Source: MWBF01 sp040772005 (GTDB lineage Bacteria; Chloroflexota; Anaerolineae; CG2-30-64-16). Taken from it: 64,000 nucleotides of DNA. The translations under genes were made by a program, and so were the position numbers. The DNA lies in assembly GCA_040772005.1 (NCBI GenBank), contig JAXGYZ010000007.1, positions 124,001-188,000 of the forward strand, given 5' to 3'. Shown here piece after piece: positions 24,297 through 33,118 of the stretch. Under the pieces are notes generated by a model that saw only the letters and a program-made list of their open reading frames with translations, ran no database searches and was not told where the DNA came from. Numbering within the stretch: position 1 is the first letter of the stretch; the number at the start of each line of letters is the position of its first letter.

Positions 24297-25406
24297 ATGT
24301 TCATCTCGACCTTACTCATCATCCTGGGCATCGTGGTCAGCCTCGTCATCGTGTTCGCCTTGAACGCCCCTGTGGAACTCCTGGCCTGGTGGACGGGTCG
24401 CGCGCGCTGCCGGTCGGCGGCCCGCACGCCTATCGATGCGGACGTGCGCGCCGGGTCAGACGCAAGACGTCCAGTGGCGGACCACTACATTGTGTACCTG
24501 AGCGGCGTCGGCCGGTCCAGCGGGGAAGAGCGCGTCGAAAAAGAGGAAAACTTCCTCAACATGGTCGAGACCGCGCTGCCGGGCTTCGTCATGGTGCGCG
24601 ACGTCTTCCCCTACTCCGTCAGTAACACGCCTCTGACCGAGATGCGCCCCCTGCAGGCCATGTGGCGGGGTATTCCACGACTGGCGCGCCGCAGCCGTCG
24701 CCTGATGATCTTCTACCACATCATCTTCTTCCGGAACCTCTTACAGGTGCTCGTCTCGCGCGATACCCGTTATGGCCGGGCGTACTCCTATGGCATCGCC
24801 AAGGAGATGCTGCGCGGCCTGCTGCGCCACGGCTACCGACTCGACCAGCCGCGGCCTGTCACCGTACTCTGCATCAGCGGCGGCGGGCAGACATCGCAGG
24901 CCGCGGCGCCGTATCTGCGCGCGTGGCTCGGCGCGCCCATCCGCATCATCTCCGTTGGCAGTGTGCTGGCCGACGACGAAGGCACCCTTGACGTGGAGCA
25001 CATCTACCATCTCTCAGGCAGCCAGGATGCCACTCAATACCTGGGACGGCTGCTCACGCCCGGCTTCTGGCCGGTCTTTCCCAATTCAGCCTGGCATCGC
25101 TTCGTGCGGGCAGGTCGCTACACGGAGATTCCGATCGGGCCGATGCACCATATGGGCTACGGCGACTATTTCAGCCGCTCGGTCAAGCTGGCCGACGGCA
25201 CGCCATTCGTGCGCAAGACGGCCGATGTCGTGATCCACTTGCTCAAGGAAAATGCCCGGCTGCGCCCCGGCCTCGCTGGCGAGCGTAGCACAGCGGGCCC
25301 GCGTCTGAGCTTCAACACAGGGCACGGCTTTGCAGAGCAGCCGGAGCAGGCCAACATGCCCCTGCAAACGGTTGCCGTTCACATGCAGGGGAGGGGTAAG
25401 CCGTGA
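24297..25406 (+). CDS. Membrane-anchored alpha/beta-hydrolase-like protein
   Basis: 369 residues from ATG 24297. An N-terminal transmembrane segment (FISTLLIILGIVVSLVIVFAL) is followed by a soluble domain with YIVYLSGVGRSSGEE, a hydrophobic strand VTVLCISGGGQTSQAAAPYL like a nucleophile elbow, and IRIISVGSVLADDEGTLDVEHIYHLSG, a layout like a lipase/hydrolase core; a His is present in GPMHHMGYGDYF. Assignment to a named family is not possible for me. It is followed with a GTGA overlap by a polytopic membrane protein, then by an isomerase gene, so three genes are translationally coupled. Confidence 0.65.
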   Translation: MFISTLLIILGIVVSLVIVFALNAPVELLAWWTGRARCRSAARTPIDADVRAGSDARRPVADHYIVYLSGVGRSSGEERVEKEENFLNMVETALPGFVMVRDVFPYSVSNTPLTEMRPLQAMWRGIPRLARRSRRLMIFYHIIFFRNLLQVLVSRDTRYGRAYSYGIAKEMLRGLLRHGYRLDQPRPVTVLCISGGGQTSQAAAPYLRAWLGAPIRIISVGSVLADDEGTLDVEHIYHLSGSQDATQYLGRLLTPGFWPVFPNSAWHRFVRAGRYTEIPIGPMHHMGYGDYFSRSVKLADGTPFVRKTADVVIHLLKENARLRPGLAGERSTAGPRLSFNTGHGFAEQPEQANMPLQTVAVHMQGRGKP

Positions 25407-25972
25407 GCCATCCCTATGTCATCCTGGGTCTGGCCGCACTCTCCTTCGCCCTGGGACAGAGCGGGCCACTAATCATGCGCCGGCCCGGCATCCTCCGATT
25501 TGCCTGGGGGCTGTTGCTCCAAGCTGCGCTGTTCGTCGGCGAACGCGCAACTTGGGCGCTCTTCGCTTGGCTGCTCGGCACCGCGGCCACGGACTTTGTG
25601 GCCTCATTCGGGGATCTGTTCACCATTATCTGCCTGGGCAGCCTGCCGTTATTGTTCGCCGGCATCAGCTTTGCTCCGCACCTGGGACCGCCCTTCATGG
25701 GCATCTTTTATGTCATCTCCTTCTTCGATGTCGCGGGCCGAGCCAGCGCGACGTTTGCCGTCCGGCCCCTCCCCGTGATTCTGTGGTTAGGGGTGAGTTG
25801 GCTGGCTGCGCTGCTCGCAGTGTGGGCGGCCCGGCGGGTTGCGCGCGAGTTGAGCGCGCGCAGCAGGCTCGACCCGCTGCGCGACGTCCGACCCTACACG
25901 ACCGCCGAGATTCTGGCCACCATGCCGGGGGTACAGCCCCGCGGCCCTCAGAAAGCCCCCATCCAGCGATGA
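25403..25972 (+). CDS. Polytopic membrane protein of unknown function
   Basis: 189 residues from GTG 25403, which overlaps the upstream stop. Hydrophobic segments at about residues 5-22, 30-62, 68-88, 97-112 and 122-142 suggest four or five membrane passes, with a basic cytoplasmic tail (RRVARELSARSRLDPLR). I do not recognise the family. Its stop overlaps the start of the isomerase gene (ATGA), making it the middle gene of a coupled set. Confidence 0.7.
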   Translation: MSHPYVILGLAALSFALGQSGPLIMRRPGILRFAWGLLLQAALFVGERATWALFAWLLGTAATDFVASFGDLFTIICLGSLPLLFAGISFAPHLGPPFMGIFYVISFFDVAGRASATFAVRPLPVILWLGVSWLAALLAVWAARRVARELSARSRLDPLRDVRPYTTAEILATMPGVQPRGPQKAPIQR

Positions 25973-26868
25973 AACTCGGCATCCACAGCTACCTGTTCAC
26001 TGCTGGCTGGTCGGATACCGACCTCCCCGTGCTGACCGTCTGCCGCGACCTGGGCGCGACCTGCTTCGAAATCGCCATCGGTGACGACGTGGACTTCACC
26101 ATCCACCGCACGCGCCAGGCTGCAGAGGCGTTGGAATTGGAGTTGATTGCCAGTCCGGGCGGACTGTGGCCGAGCGAATGCGACCTGTCCGCCGATGATC
26201 CGGCCGACCGCGCGCGCGGCCTGGCCTGGCACTGTCGCCAGGTGGATGTCGCGCGCGAATTGGGCGCGACCGCATATACCGGCGCGCTGTATGGGCATCC
26301 GGGCACAGTCAAGCGCCGGCAACCGCCCGCCGGTGAGCTCGCCTGGACGGCCGAGGGCCTTCACCGGCTGGCGGACTATGCCGTGCGGCGCGGCATTACC
26401 ATTGTGCTGGAGCCGATGAGCCGGTTTCGCACGCATCTCGCCAACACACCGCAGCAAGTCATGGCCCTGATTGCCCTGGCCGGGCACCCGAACCTGCGTG
26501 TTCTCATCGATACCTTCCACGCCGTCACCGAGCTGCGCGACTACGGCGCAGCAGTCCGCGCTTGTACGGACCGCCTGTGGGGGCTGCACGCCTGCGAGAA
26601 CGATCGCGGCGCGCCGGGCGGCGGCCTGGTGCCCTGGGCCGATATCTTCACTGCCCTGCGCGATATCAGCTTCGACGGCTACCTGATCCTCGAAACCTAC
26701 AATACCTCGCTGGGCGACTTCGCCGTGCGCCGCGGGGTCTTCCGCGACCTCTGCCCCGACGGTGCGGCCTTCACGCGCGCCGGTTTCGCATTTCTCCGCG
26801 CGCAGTTGGCGAGCTACGGCCTGCCTGCTCCGGAAGGGCTCCCGGATAATGTGGGCGAAACATCCTGA
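25969..26868 (+). CDS. Sugar phosphate isomerase/epimerase (xylose-isomerase-like TIM barrel)
   Basis: 299-residue protein of the AP-endonuclease-2/tagatose-epimerase superfamily. It starts MKLGIHSYLFTAGW; metal-binding residues are seen in order as E in IVLEPMSRF, D and H in LIDTFHA, H in GLHACENDR and E in LILETYNTS. Such enzymes isomerise or epimerise ketoses or hydroxypyruvate; the exact sugar is unknown. ATG 25969 overlaps the preceding stop. The gene is followed by a 156-base gap. Confidence 0.88.
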   Translation: MKLGIHSYLFTAGWSDTDLPVLTVCRDLGATCFEIAIGDDVDFTIHRTRQAAEALELELIASPGGLWPSECDLSADDPADRARGLAWHCRQVDVARELGATAYTGALYGHPGTVKRRQPPAGELAWTAEGLHRLADYAVRRGITIVLEPMSRFRTHLANTPQQVMALIALAGHPNLRVLIDTFHAVTELRDYGAAVRACTDRLWGLHACENDRGAPGGGLVPWADIFTALRDISFDGYLILETYNTSLGDFAVRRGVFRDLCPDGAAFTRAGFAFLRAQLASYGLPAPEGLPDNVGETS

Positions 26869-26977
26869 GCAGAGGCCGCCACCGGCAGCGGATGCAGTCG
26901 AAGGATGCCCCACTGGCAGCGACTCATGGAATTCCTCGCGATGCACGCACAACGCTGCATTCTTCACGATGTAGTGG

Positions 26978-26983
26978 TATACT
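26978..26983 (+). promoter_or_regulatory. Possible -10 element of the zinc-ribbon gene
   Basis: GTGGTATACTGC contains TATACT 42 bases before ATG 27025. No convincing -35 is seen at 17 bases, so this is a weak call supported by similarity to other promoters in the window. Confidence 0.4.
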
Positions 26984-27024
26984 GCGCCCGACACCTGTCG
27001 CACGCGTGAGGAGGGACATGGAGT

Positions 27025-28098
27025 ATGGCCGAGAAGTCGTTGGGGTATGTCGAGCTGGAATGGACCTGTCCCAGTTGTAACACCCGCAACCCTGGCACGG
27101 CGCAGAAGTGCAAGCAGTGCGGCGCGCCGATGCCGGAGGACGTCAAATTCGAGCAGGCCGCCGAAGAAAAGATCACCAACGAAGAAGCTGTGGTCGAGGC
27201 GGTCAAGGCCGGGCCGGATATCTACTGCGCCTACTGCGGCACGCGCAATGCATCGACAGCCAAATCCTGCCGCCAGTGCGGTGCGCTACTGGCCGAAGGC
27301 ACCGCCCGCTCAGCCGGCGGCGTGCTCGGCGGACTGCGCGACCGGCCGGCGCCGCCGCAGAAGTGTCCCTCGTGCGGCACCGAGAATGCCGCGATCGCGC
27401 TCAAGTGCAGCAACTGCGGCTCGCCCCTCGGCAAGGCGGTCCCGGCAACCCCACCGCCGCCGGTGACAGCCGCACGCCCCGCTGGCATGGGCATCCTGCC
27501 CCTGATCCTCCTGGGCATCCTCGTGCTGCTGGGCGTCTTCTTCTTCATGGGCCAGCGCAGCACGGACACCGTCGGGCAGGTTGTCGACTTCGGCTGGCGC
27601 CGCGTCATCAACATTGAGGCGCTCGTCCCCGTCACGCGCGAAGGCTGGCTCGAGGACATCCCCGCAGGTGTGCAGATCGGTAACTGCCGCCAGCGGGTCT
27701 ACCAGGTTGTCAGCCAGCCCGTGCCGAACTCGCGCGAGGTCTGCGGCACGCCCTATGTCGTGGACACCGGCACGGGTTACGGCGAGGTCAAGCAAGACTG
27801 CCAGTATGAGGTGCTGGCGGACTACTGCCAGTACCGGACGGTAGCCTGGACGACCGCGCCGGCCCTGATCCTGGAAGGGAGAGACCTCAACCCGCAGTGG
27901 CCCGTTGTCAACGCCCTGGGAGAAAATCAGCGTCCCGCGGGCCGCAGCGAAGAATATGTCATCACCTTCCGCGCCGATGACCGAGACTACACTTACACGA
28001 CCAGAAACCTGGATGAATATCTGGCGTTGGCACAGGGCGGTCAGTACGTGCTGACCATTAACGGCTTCGGGCAAATCACCAGTATCGCGCAACGATAG
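27025..28098 (+). CDS. Triple zinc-ribbon membrane protein
   Basis: 357 residues. Three zinc ribbons of the form CxxC-x10-13-CxxC lie in the cytoplasmic N-terminal part (CPSCNTRN..CKQCG, CAYCGTRN..CRQCG, CPSCGTEN..CSNCG, about residues 15-140), then a transmembrane helix (MGILPLILLGILVLLGVFFF). The roughly 180-residue outer domain has four more cysteines (GNCRQ, EVCGT, QDCQY, DYCQY) likely forming disulfides. It is probably a membrane sensor or scaffold; no function is known to me. The promoter-like TATACT and GAGGAGGG ribosome site make it an independent start, followed 16 bases later by the peptidase gene. Confidence 0.8.
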   Translation: MAEKSLGYVELEWTCPSCNTRNPGTAQKCKQCGAPMPEDVKFEQAAEEKITNEEAVVEAVKAGPDIYCAYCGTRNASTAKSCRQCGALLAEGTARSAGGVLGGLRDRPAPPQKCPSCGTENAAIALKCSNCGSPLGKAVPATPPPPVTAARPAGMGILPLILLGILVLLGVFFFMGQRSTDTVGQVVDFGWRRVINIEALVPVTREGWLEDIPAGVQIGNCRQRVYQVVSQPVPNSREVCGTPYVVDTGTGYGEVKQDCQYEVLADYCQYRTVAWTTAPALILEGRDLNPQWPVVNALGENQRPAGRSEEYVITFRADDRDYTYTTRNLDEYLALAQGGQYVLTINGFGQITSIAQR

Positions 28099-28114
28099 AC
28101 CACCAGGAGCAACG

Positions 28115-29836
28115 ATGTCTCACCGCGGCCTTATCCTACTGGTCTTACTGCTCTGCTGGCAGCTTTCGGGCTCCAAAGCCGCGGCTGCGCTTGAGGCGCC
28201 GGCCGCGGACAGCGCCCCCGCAGCGCCCGAGCTCGTGCTCGTCAGCGTATCTGACAGCGCGGCGATTGCGCGCTTCGCGCAGACCGGCCTGCCCGCCTAT
28301 GCCCACTTCTACTCCGCGAATGGCGGGTACCTGCTCGCGGCAGCGGATGACGTGGGGCGAGCGGCGCTCGCGGCAGCAGACCTGCCGGTTCGCCGGCTGC
28401 CTGCCAGCCTGACCGATGGGCCATTCTACCTGGCCTACCCTGCCCCAGAACGTGCGCCGCTCGCCTGGGAGCGCTTCGGCCATCCGCTGTTTGCCGATGG
28501 CCGCGTGGCCCTGCTTGCGACCAGCGCGCAACAGGCGGAGGACCTGACCGCGACTGGCACGGATATCGTCCACATCTCGCTCGCCCCGGTGACCTTGCCC
28601 TCCGAATCCAGCACAATAACGGCCTTCCCGCCGGTGACCGCGCCGGATCTTGTCATCGACGGGATGATCGCCGCGGTTCAGCAGGACACCCTCCACCGGT
28701 ACACTGGCGACTTGACGGGCGAATGGCCCGTCACCATCCGCGGCAACGCCTACACCATCACCACGCGCAACTCCAAGAGCGGAACGCCGGTCCGCCAGGC
28801 AACCTACTACGTGGGCGACCAGCTGGCCGCGCGCGGCCTGTCGGTCGAATATCACGAGTGGAACGTCAACCGCCCGCCGAATGTCATCGGCCAGTTGACC
28901 GGTCAGTCGCGCCCCGCCGACATCTACATGATCACTGCGCACCTGGACGACATGCCTGATGGCCTGCTGGCTCCGGGTGCGGACGATAATGCCAGCGGCT
29001 CGGCCGCCGTCCTTGTCGCAGCAGATATCCTCAGCCAGTATCGCTGGGATTGCACGCTGCGCTTCGCCCTCTGGACGGGCGAGGAACAGGGCTTGCTAGG
29101 CAGCAATGCCTACGCGGAACGGGCCGCCGCGCAGAGCGAAAACATCCTGGGCGTGCTCAACTTCGACATGATTGCCTGGAACACGCTCGGCAGCGCTCCT
29201 GACATCGACCTGCACGCCACTGCCGTCCGGCCTGCCACTGTCGAGCTCGCCAATCAGTTTGCCAGCGTCATCTCTGCTTATGGCCTGAACCTGATTCCGG
29301 AAGTGCGTACGGATGGCACGGGCGCCAGCGACCACGCTTCCTTCTGGGATTCCGGCTACACCGCCATTCTCGGCATCGAGGACTACTACCCCAACTATCA
29401 CGACTTCAGCCCTTACTATCATAAGACATCCGACCGGCTCGCCACGCTGGACATGACCTACTTCACCGAGTATGTCCGGGCCAGTGTTGCCGCGGCTGCG
29501 CACATGAGCAACTGCCTGGACAAGACGCCCTCACCCCCTGCGGCCAGCATTGGATTGGACTCGGAGGATGTTGAGCTAACCTGGCAGCATGTGCTCCCCA
29601 ATACCGCCTATGCCATCCACCGCGGATCAACCCCGTGGTTCACGCCGGAGCCCGACACCCTGGTCACAACGATCGATTGGCCCTTCCCGCAGGCGTTGCG
29701 CTACGAGGACAGCGCCAGTGCCATCGGGAACGCGGAGGTGAACCACTTCTACGCAGTGCTCGGCCTGAACGAGGCAGGCGAGAGTGCCGTCTCGAACCGG
29801 ACGGGCGAATTCGACTTCGCGCTGGTAACACCGTAA
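28115..29836 (+). CDS. Secreted M28-family zinc aminopeptidase
   Basis: 573 residues with a signal peptide (GLILLVLLLCWQLSGSKAAAA), an N-terminal domain of about 200 residues without recognised motifs, then the M28 peptidase domain: first metal His in TAHLDDMPD, bridging Asp in GADDNASGSA, catalytic/metal Glu pair in GEEQGLLGS, Asp in LNFDMIAWN and the last His in YYHKTSD. A C-terminal about 100-residue domain (VELTWQHVLPNTAYAIHRG) looks fibronectin-III-like. The di-zinc site is complete, so it should be active outside the cell. Confidence 0.92.
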   Translation: MSHRGLILLVLLLCWQLSGSKAAAALEAPAADSAPAAPELVLVSVSDSAAIARFAQTGLPAYAHFYSANGGYLLAAADDVGRAALAAADLPVRRLPASLTDGPFYLAYPAPERAPLAWERFGHPLFADGRVALLATSAQQAEDLTATGTDIVHISLAPVTLPSESSTITAFPPVTAPDLVIDGMIAAVQQDTLHRYTGDLTGEWPVTIRGNAYTITTRNSKSGTPVRQATYYVGDQLAARGLSVEYHEWNVNRPPNVIGQLTGQSRPADIYMITAHLDDMPDGLLAPGADDNASGSAAVLVAADILSQYRWDCTLRFALWTGEEQGLLGSNAYAERAAAQSENILGVLNFDMIAWNTLGSAPDIDLHATAVRPATVELANQFASVISAYGLNLIPEVRTDGTGASDHASFWDSGYTAILGIEDYYPNYHDFSPYYHKTSDRLATLDMTYFTEYVRASVAAAAHMSNCLDKTPSPPAASIGLDSEDVELTWQHVLPNTAYAIHRGSTPWFTPEPDTLVTTIDWPFPQALRYEDSASAIGNAEVNHFYAVLGLNEAGESAVSNRTGEFDFALVTP

Positions 29837-29912
29837 CCTGTCACGGGGCCCCCGCATCTGACTACTCGATGACCCGTGATTCTGCTGGCATCTACGCTGA
29901 TGAAATGGATGG

Positions 29913-30386
29913 ATGACTAAGATGGCAAAACGAAGTCTCGTACTCACTGTGCTACTCGTACTGGGGGGGCTCCTTCTGGCCGCGTGTGGGGCGAGCCCTG
30001 CGGCCGTCGATACGGCGCCTGTAAGTTCGGCCGGGGCAAGCGCGGCATCCGCACAAGCGCTGCCGGCGACGGTCGATGTTGCGGCCGTTAAGGCCCTGCA
30101 AGGCAATCCCGATGTCGTCATCCTCGACGTCCGCGAGCCTTACGAATATGAAGCCGGCCATATCCCAGGGGTCATATTGATTCCCCTCGGTGAACTCCCT
30201 AACCGGCTGGCCGAAGTCCCAACAGACAAGCCGGTCATCGTCACCTGCCGCAGCGGCAACCGTAGCGGTCAGGCAGTAAACTTCCTGCGCCAGCAGGGCT
30301 ATACCAACGTCCATAACATGAGCGGCGGCTTCATCGCCTGGGAGCGAGCCGGCTATCCGGTGGAGAAACAGTGCGCCAACTGCTGA
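29913..30386 (+). CDS. Rhodanese-domain lipoprotein
   Basis: 157 residues with a lipoprotein signal peptide and lipobox LLAACG (lipidated Cys about residue 25), a short Ala/Ser linker, and a single rhodanese domain: VVILDVREPYEYEAGHIPGV, active-site loop VTCRSGNRSGQA with the persulfide Cys, and NMSGGFIAWERAGYPV. It likely handles sulfur on the outer face of the membrane. ATG 29922 is an alternative start. A CANC pair at the very C-terminus is unusual and might form a disulfide or bind metal. Confidence 0.88.
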   Translation: MTKMAKRSLVLTVLLVLGGLLLAACGASPAAVDTAPVSSAGASAASAQALPATVDVAAVKALQGNPDVVILDVREPYEYEAGHIPGVILIPLGELPNRLAEVPTDKPVIVTCRSGNRSGQAVNFLRQQGYTNVHNMSGGFIAWERAGYPVEKQCANC

Positions 30387-30408
30387 GTCGCAACGGACCA
30401 TCACTGCG

Positions 30409-31068
30409 ATGACTCTGCTTGCCTACGTACTTCTGGGGACCGGCTATGGGACCGCTGCAGCGGCCCAGCCGGGCCCCTTCCAGGCTTACCTGATTGCCCA
30501 GGCCCTGACGTACGGTTGGCGACGCACCCTCCCGGCGATTCTGGCGCCTCTGTTGAGCGATGCTCCCATCATCGCAGTCGTTCTGATCTTCCTCACCCGC
30601 ATCCCTGGCAGTCTGCGGATTGCCTTGCACTTTCTCAGCGGTGCGTTTATCCTGTATCTGGCATGGGGCGCTTACCGCCAATGGCGCAGCACCGTCATGG
30701 GCCTGCCTGGGTTATCAACTGCGGAAACGCTCTCACCGCAGCATCGTGGCATCCGCCGCAGCATCCTGCAGGCAACCCTGATGAACCTCCTGGGACCTGG
30801 CCCTTATCTCTTCTGGAGTCTCGTCGCGGGGCCGGTCATCATCCAGGCCTGGGCCACCTCCCCTGATCGCGCCATCGGCTTCCTTGCCGGCTTCTACGCG
30901 GCTATGCTCGCAGTCCTGGCCGGCATCGTCCTGGCATTCGGTTCTGCCGAGCGGCTCGGTCCGCGGGTTGCGCGCGGCCTGCTCGGCCTGTCCGTCGTTG
31001 CGCTTGCGGGCTTCGGCATCTGGCAGCTCTGGCAAGGGACCGCACACCTTATGGCAGCAGTTGGATGA
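30409..31068 (+). CDS. LysE/RhtB-family exporter
   Basis: 219-residue membrane protein with about six hydrophobic segments. The N-terminal QPGPFQAYLIAQALTYGWRRTLPAILAPLLSDAPII corresponds to the GPG and G-x(9-10)-G-x3-D motif of amino-acid efflux proteins of the LysE superfamily, and YLAWGAYRQWR is the usual third-helix end. Substrate unknown. The stop overlaps the ATG of the MFS gene by four bases, so both may be co-expressed. Confidence 0.82.
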   Translation: MTLLAYVLLGTGYGTAAAAQPGPFQAYLIAQALTYGWRRTLPAILAPLLSDAPIIAVVLIFLTRIPGSLRIALHFLSGAFILYLAWGAYRQWRSTVMGLPGLSTAETLSPQHRGIRRSILQATLMNLLGPGPYLFWSLVAGPVIIQAWATSPDRAIGFLAGFYAAMLAVLAGIVLAFGSAERLGPRVARGLLGLSVVALAGFGIWQLWQGTAHLMAAVG

Positions 31069-32294
31069 CGCGCATGGCTGAAGTGACTCGCAGCCAGTCA
31101 ACCTCCGGCATGACAAGGGCCACCGGTTACTATCTGGCGTTCATCACGCTGGGCCTCGCCAGTGCATCGATCGGGCCGGTCCTGCCGCGCCTTGCAGAGC
31201 AGGTGTCTGTCGGCGTCAGCGCAGTCAGTGTCATCTTTACTGCGCGCTCGCTCGGCTACCTCCTCGGTTCCTTGATTGCTGGTCGGGCCTATGACGACCT
31301 TCCATCACATCGGGTGATGGTCGCCGGTCTATCCGTGATGGTTCTCGCGCTCCTTGCCATTCCCGTCATGCCGGTGCTGCTGCTGCTTGTGCCGGTGGGC
31401 CTGGCCCTGGGGTTGGGCCAGGGCGTGGTGGATGTCGGCGGCAATGTCTCGCTGGTCTGGGTCTTTGGCGACCGGGTCGCACCCTACATGAACGGCCTGC
31501 ATTTCTTCTTCGGAGGCGGCGCCTTCGTCTCTCCGCTACTGATTGCGCAGGCCGTCCTCCTGACCGGCAGCCATGCCTGGGCCTTCCGCCTCATCGCCCT
31601 GCTGATTCTGCCGGTTGCTGCTTACATCTTTGCCTTGCCGAGTCCCACACCGCACCGGCAGCCGGCTCAAGCCACCAGCAGCCGTTCTGAGCCTCCGCTC
31701 TTGCCGCTCATCGTGATTTTCATGCTCGTTTATGTGGCAGCAGAGGTCAGCTACGGCGGCTGGAGTTTCACCTACGCGACGACGACCGGCCTGGCGGACG
31801 AGGCTGCCGCCGCGCTCCTGACTTCGCTCTTCTGGGGCGCAATCACATTGGGCCGCCTGTTATCCATCCCGCTGGCGATGCGCATGTCGCCGGCCGCGCT
31901 CCTGGGCGGCAGTGTCGCCGGTGCAGTGCTCGGCCTCGCGCTGATCAATCTGGCAGCCGGTTCCACCGTCGCGCTCTGGGCGGGCACACTCGCCACTGGT
32001 CTGTCAATGGCTGCCATCTTCCCGACGGTCATCATCCTGGCCCGGTCATTCATGACGGTCACCGGTCGCGTTACCGGGTGGATCCTTGTCGGTTCCAGCG
32101 TAGGCGCCATGCTGATGCCGTGGCTGGTCGGTCAGTTGTTCGGCGCGTTTGGCCCCCGCGCGGTCATGCTGGCGATTCTGGCTGACCTGCTGGTACTGGC
32201 TGGACTCTTCGGTGTGCTCATGTGGCGCGTTCGTGTCCACACATCGCGGCGCCCAACGCCGGTGACGGAATCCGGCGCATCGATATCGCATTGA
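31065..32294 (+). CDS. Major facilitator superfamily transporter
   Basis: 409 residues with 12 predicted transmembrane segments. The loop 2-3 region reads GRAYDDLPSHRVMVAG, equivalent to the MFS motif A G-x-x-x-D-R-x-G-R/K. GYYLAFITLGLASASIGPVLPRLAEQ and NVSLVWVFGDRVAPYMNGLHFFFGGGAF resemble the FucP/sugar-permease-like branch that includes GGNxxLL-type motifs. Substrate unknown. Translationally coupled to the LysE-family gene. Confidence 0.85.
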   Translation: MTRMAEVTRSQSTSGMTRATGYYLAFITLGLASASIGPVLPRLAEQVSVGVSAVSVIFTARSLGYLLGSLIAGRAYDDLPSHRVMVAGLSVMVLALLAIPVMPVLLLLVPVGLALGLGQGVVDVGGNVSLVWVFGDRVAPYMNGLHFFFGGGAFVSPLLIAQAVLLTGSHAWAFRLIALLILPVAAYIFALPSPTPHRQPAQATSSRSEPPLLPLIVIFMLVYVAAEVSYGGWSFTYATTTGLADEAAAALLTSLFWGAITLGRLLSIPLAMRMSPAALLGGSVAGAVLGLALINLAAGSTVALWAGTLATGLSMAAIFPTVIILARSFMTVTGRVTGWILVGSSVGAMLMPWLVGQLFGAFGPRAVMLAILADLLVLAGLFGVLMWRVRVHTSRRPTPVTESGASISH

Positions 32295-32327
32295 GGGCAA
32301 CCTGCATTCATTCAAGGAGGGAGATCT

Positions 32328-33104
32328 ATGAAAAGCACTGTCCGTCAAATCGTCGTCATCCTGGCCGCGCTCGCTATGATCATCGTCAATGTCCTTGCCA
32401 ATGCGCTGCCCATTAACGGGCAGAACACCGGCGAAATCTCCGACCGCTTCGACATCTACTTCGTGCCTGCCGGCTATGTCTTCTCCATCTGGGGCCTGAT
32501 CTACATCGGCATCATCGCCTACCTCATCTATCAGGCTCTGCCTGCCCAGCGCAATGACGCACGGATGGAGGCCATCGCCGGGCCGTTCGTTCTCAGCAGC
32601 GTAGCAAACATCGTGTGGATTTTCCTGTGGCACTACAACGCCTTCCCTGCCACGCTCCTGGCTATGCTCGTGCTGCTCGCCAGCCTGATCGTGATTTACC
32701 TGCGGCTGGGCACGAGCCGCACGCGCGTCAGCACGGCTGAGACGTGGGCCGTGCGCGTCCCCTTCAGCATCTACCTGGGCTGGATCACCGTCGCAACCAT
32801 CGCGAACGTCACGCAGGTGCTCTACTACCTGGGCTGGAACGGCTTCGGCATCAGCCCGGAGACCTGGCTGATGATCATGCTGGCCGTGGCAGTCGTCGTG
32901 GCCGGGCTGATGGCCTGGACGCGGCGGGATGCGGCCTACCTGCTCGTGCTGGTCTGGGCCTTCATCGGCATCGCGCTGAAGCACGCCGCCGTTCCGCCGG
33001 TTGCCATCGCAGCCTGGGTGGCAACCGCAGCGGTCGCGGTGTTGGTCGCCTGGTCAGGCCTCACGGCACGCCGGGGCGTTCCCAGCACTGGGCTTCGCGC
33101 CTAG
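32328..33104 (+). CDS. TspO-like tryptophan-rich membrane protein, extended form
   Basis: 258 residues, seven or eight hydrophobic segments. FDIYFVPAGYVFSIWGLIYIG is typical of the long tryptophan-rich sensory-protein homologues, which are about 100 residues longer than classical TspO. WIFLWHYNAFPATLLAMLVLLAS fits helix 3. Classical TspO binds porphyrins; whether the long form does is not known. RBS GGAGGGAG precedes ATG 32328. It ends 14 bases before the AEC transporter start. Confidence 0.75.
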   Translation: MKSTVRQIVVILAALAMIIVNVLANALPINGQNTGEISDRFDIYFVPAGYVFSIWGLIYIGIIAYLIYQALPAQRNDARMEAIAGPFVLSSVANIVWIFLWHYNAFPATLLAMLVLLASLIVIYLRLGTSRTRVSTAETWAVRVPFSIYLGWITVATIANVTQVLYYLGWNGFGISPETWLMIMLAVAVVVAGLMAWTRRDAAYLLVLVWAFIGIALKHAAVPPVAIAAWVATAAVAVLVAWSGLTARRGVPSTGLRA

Positions 33105-33118
33105 CACTCTGCCCCGCG

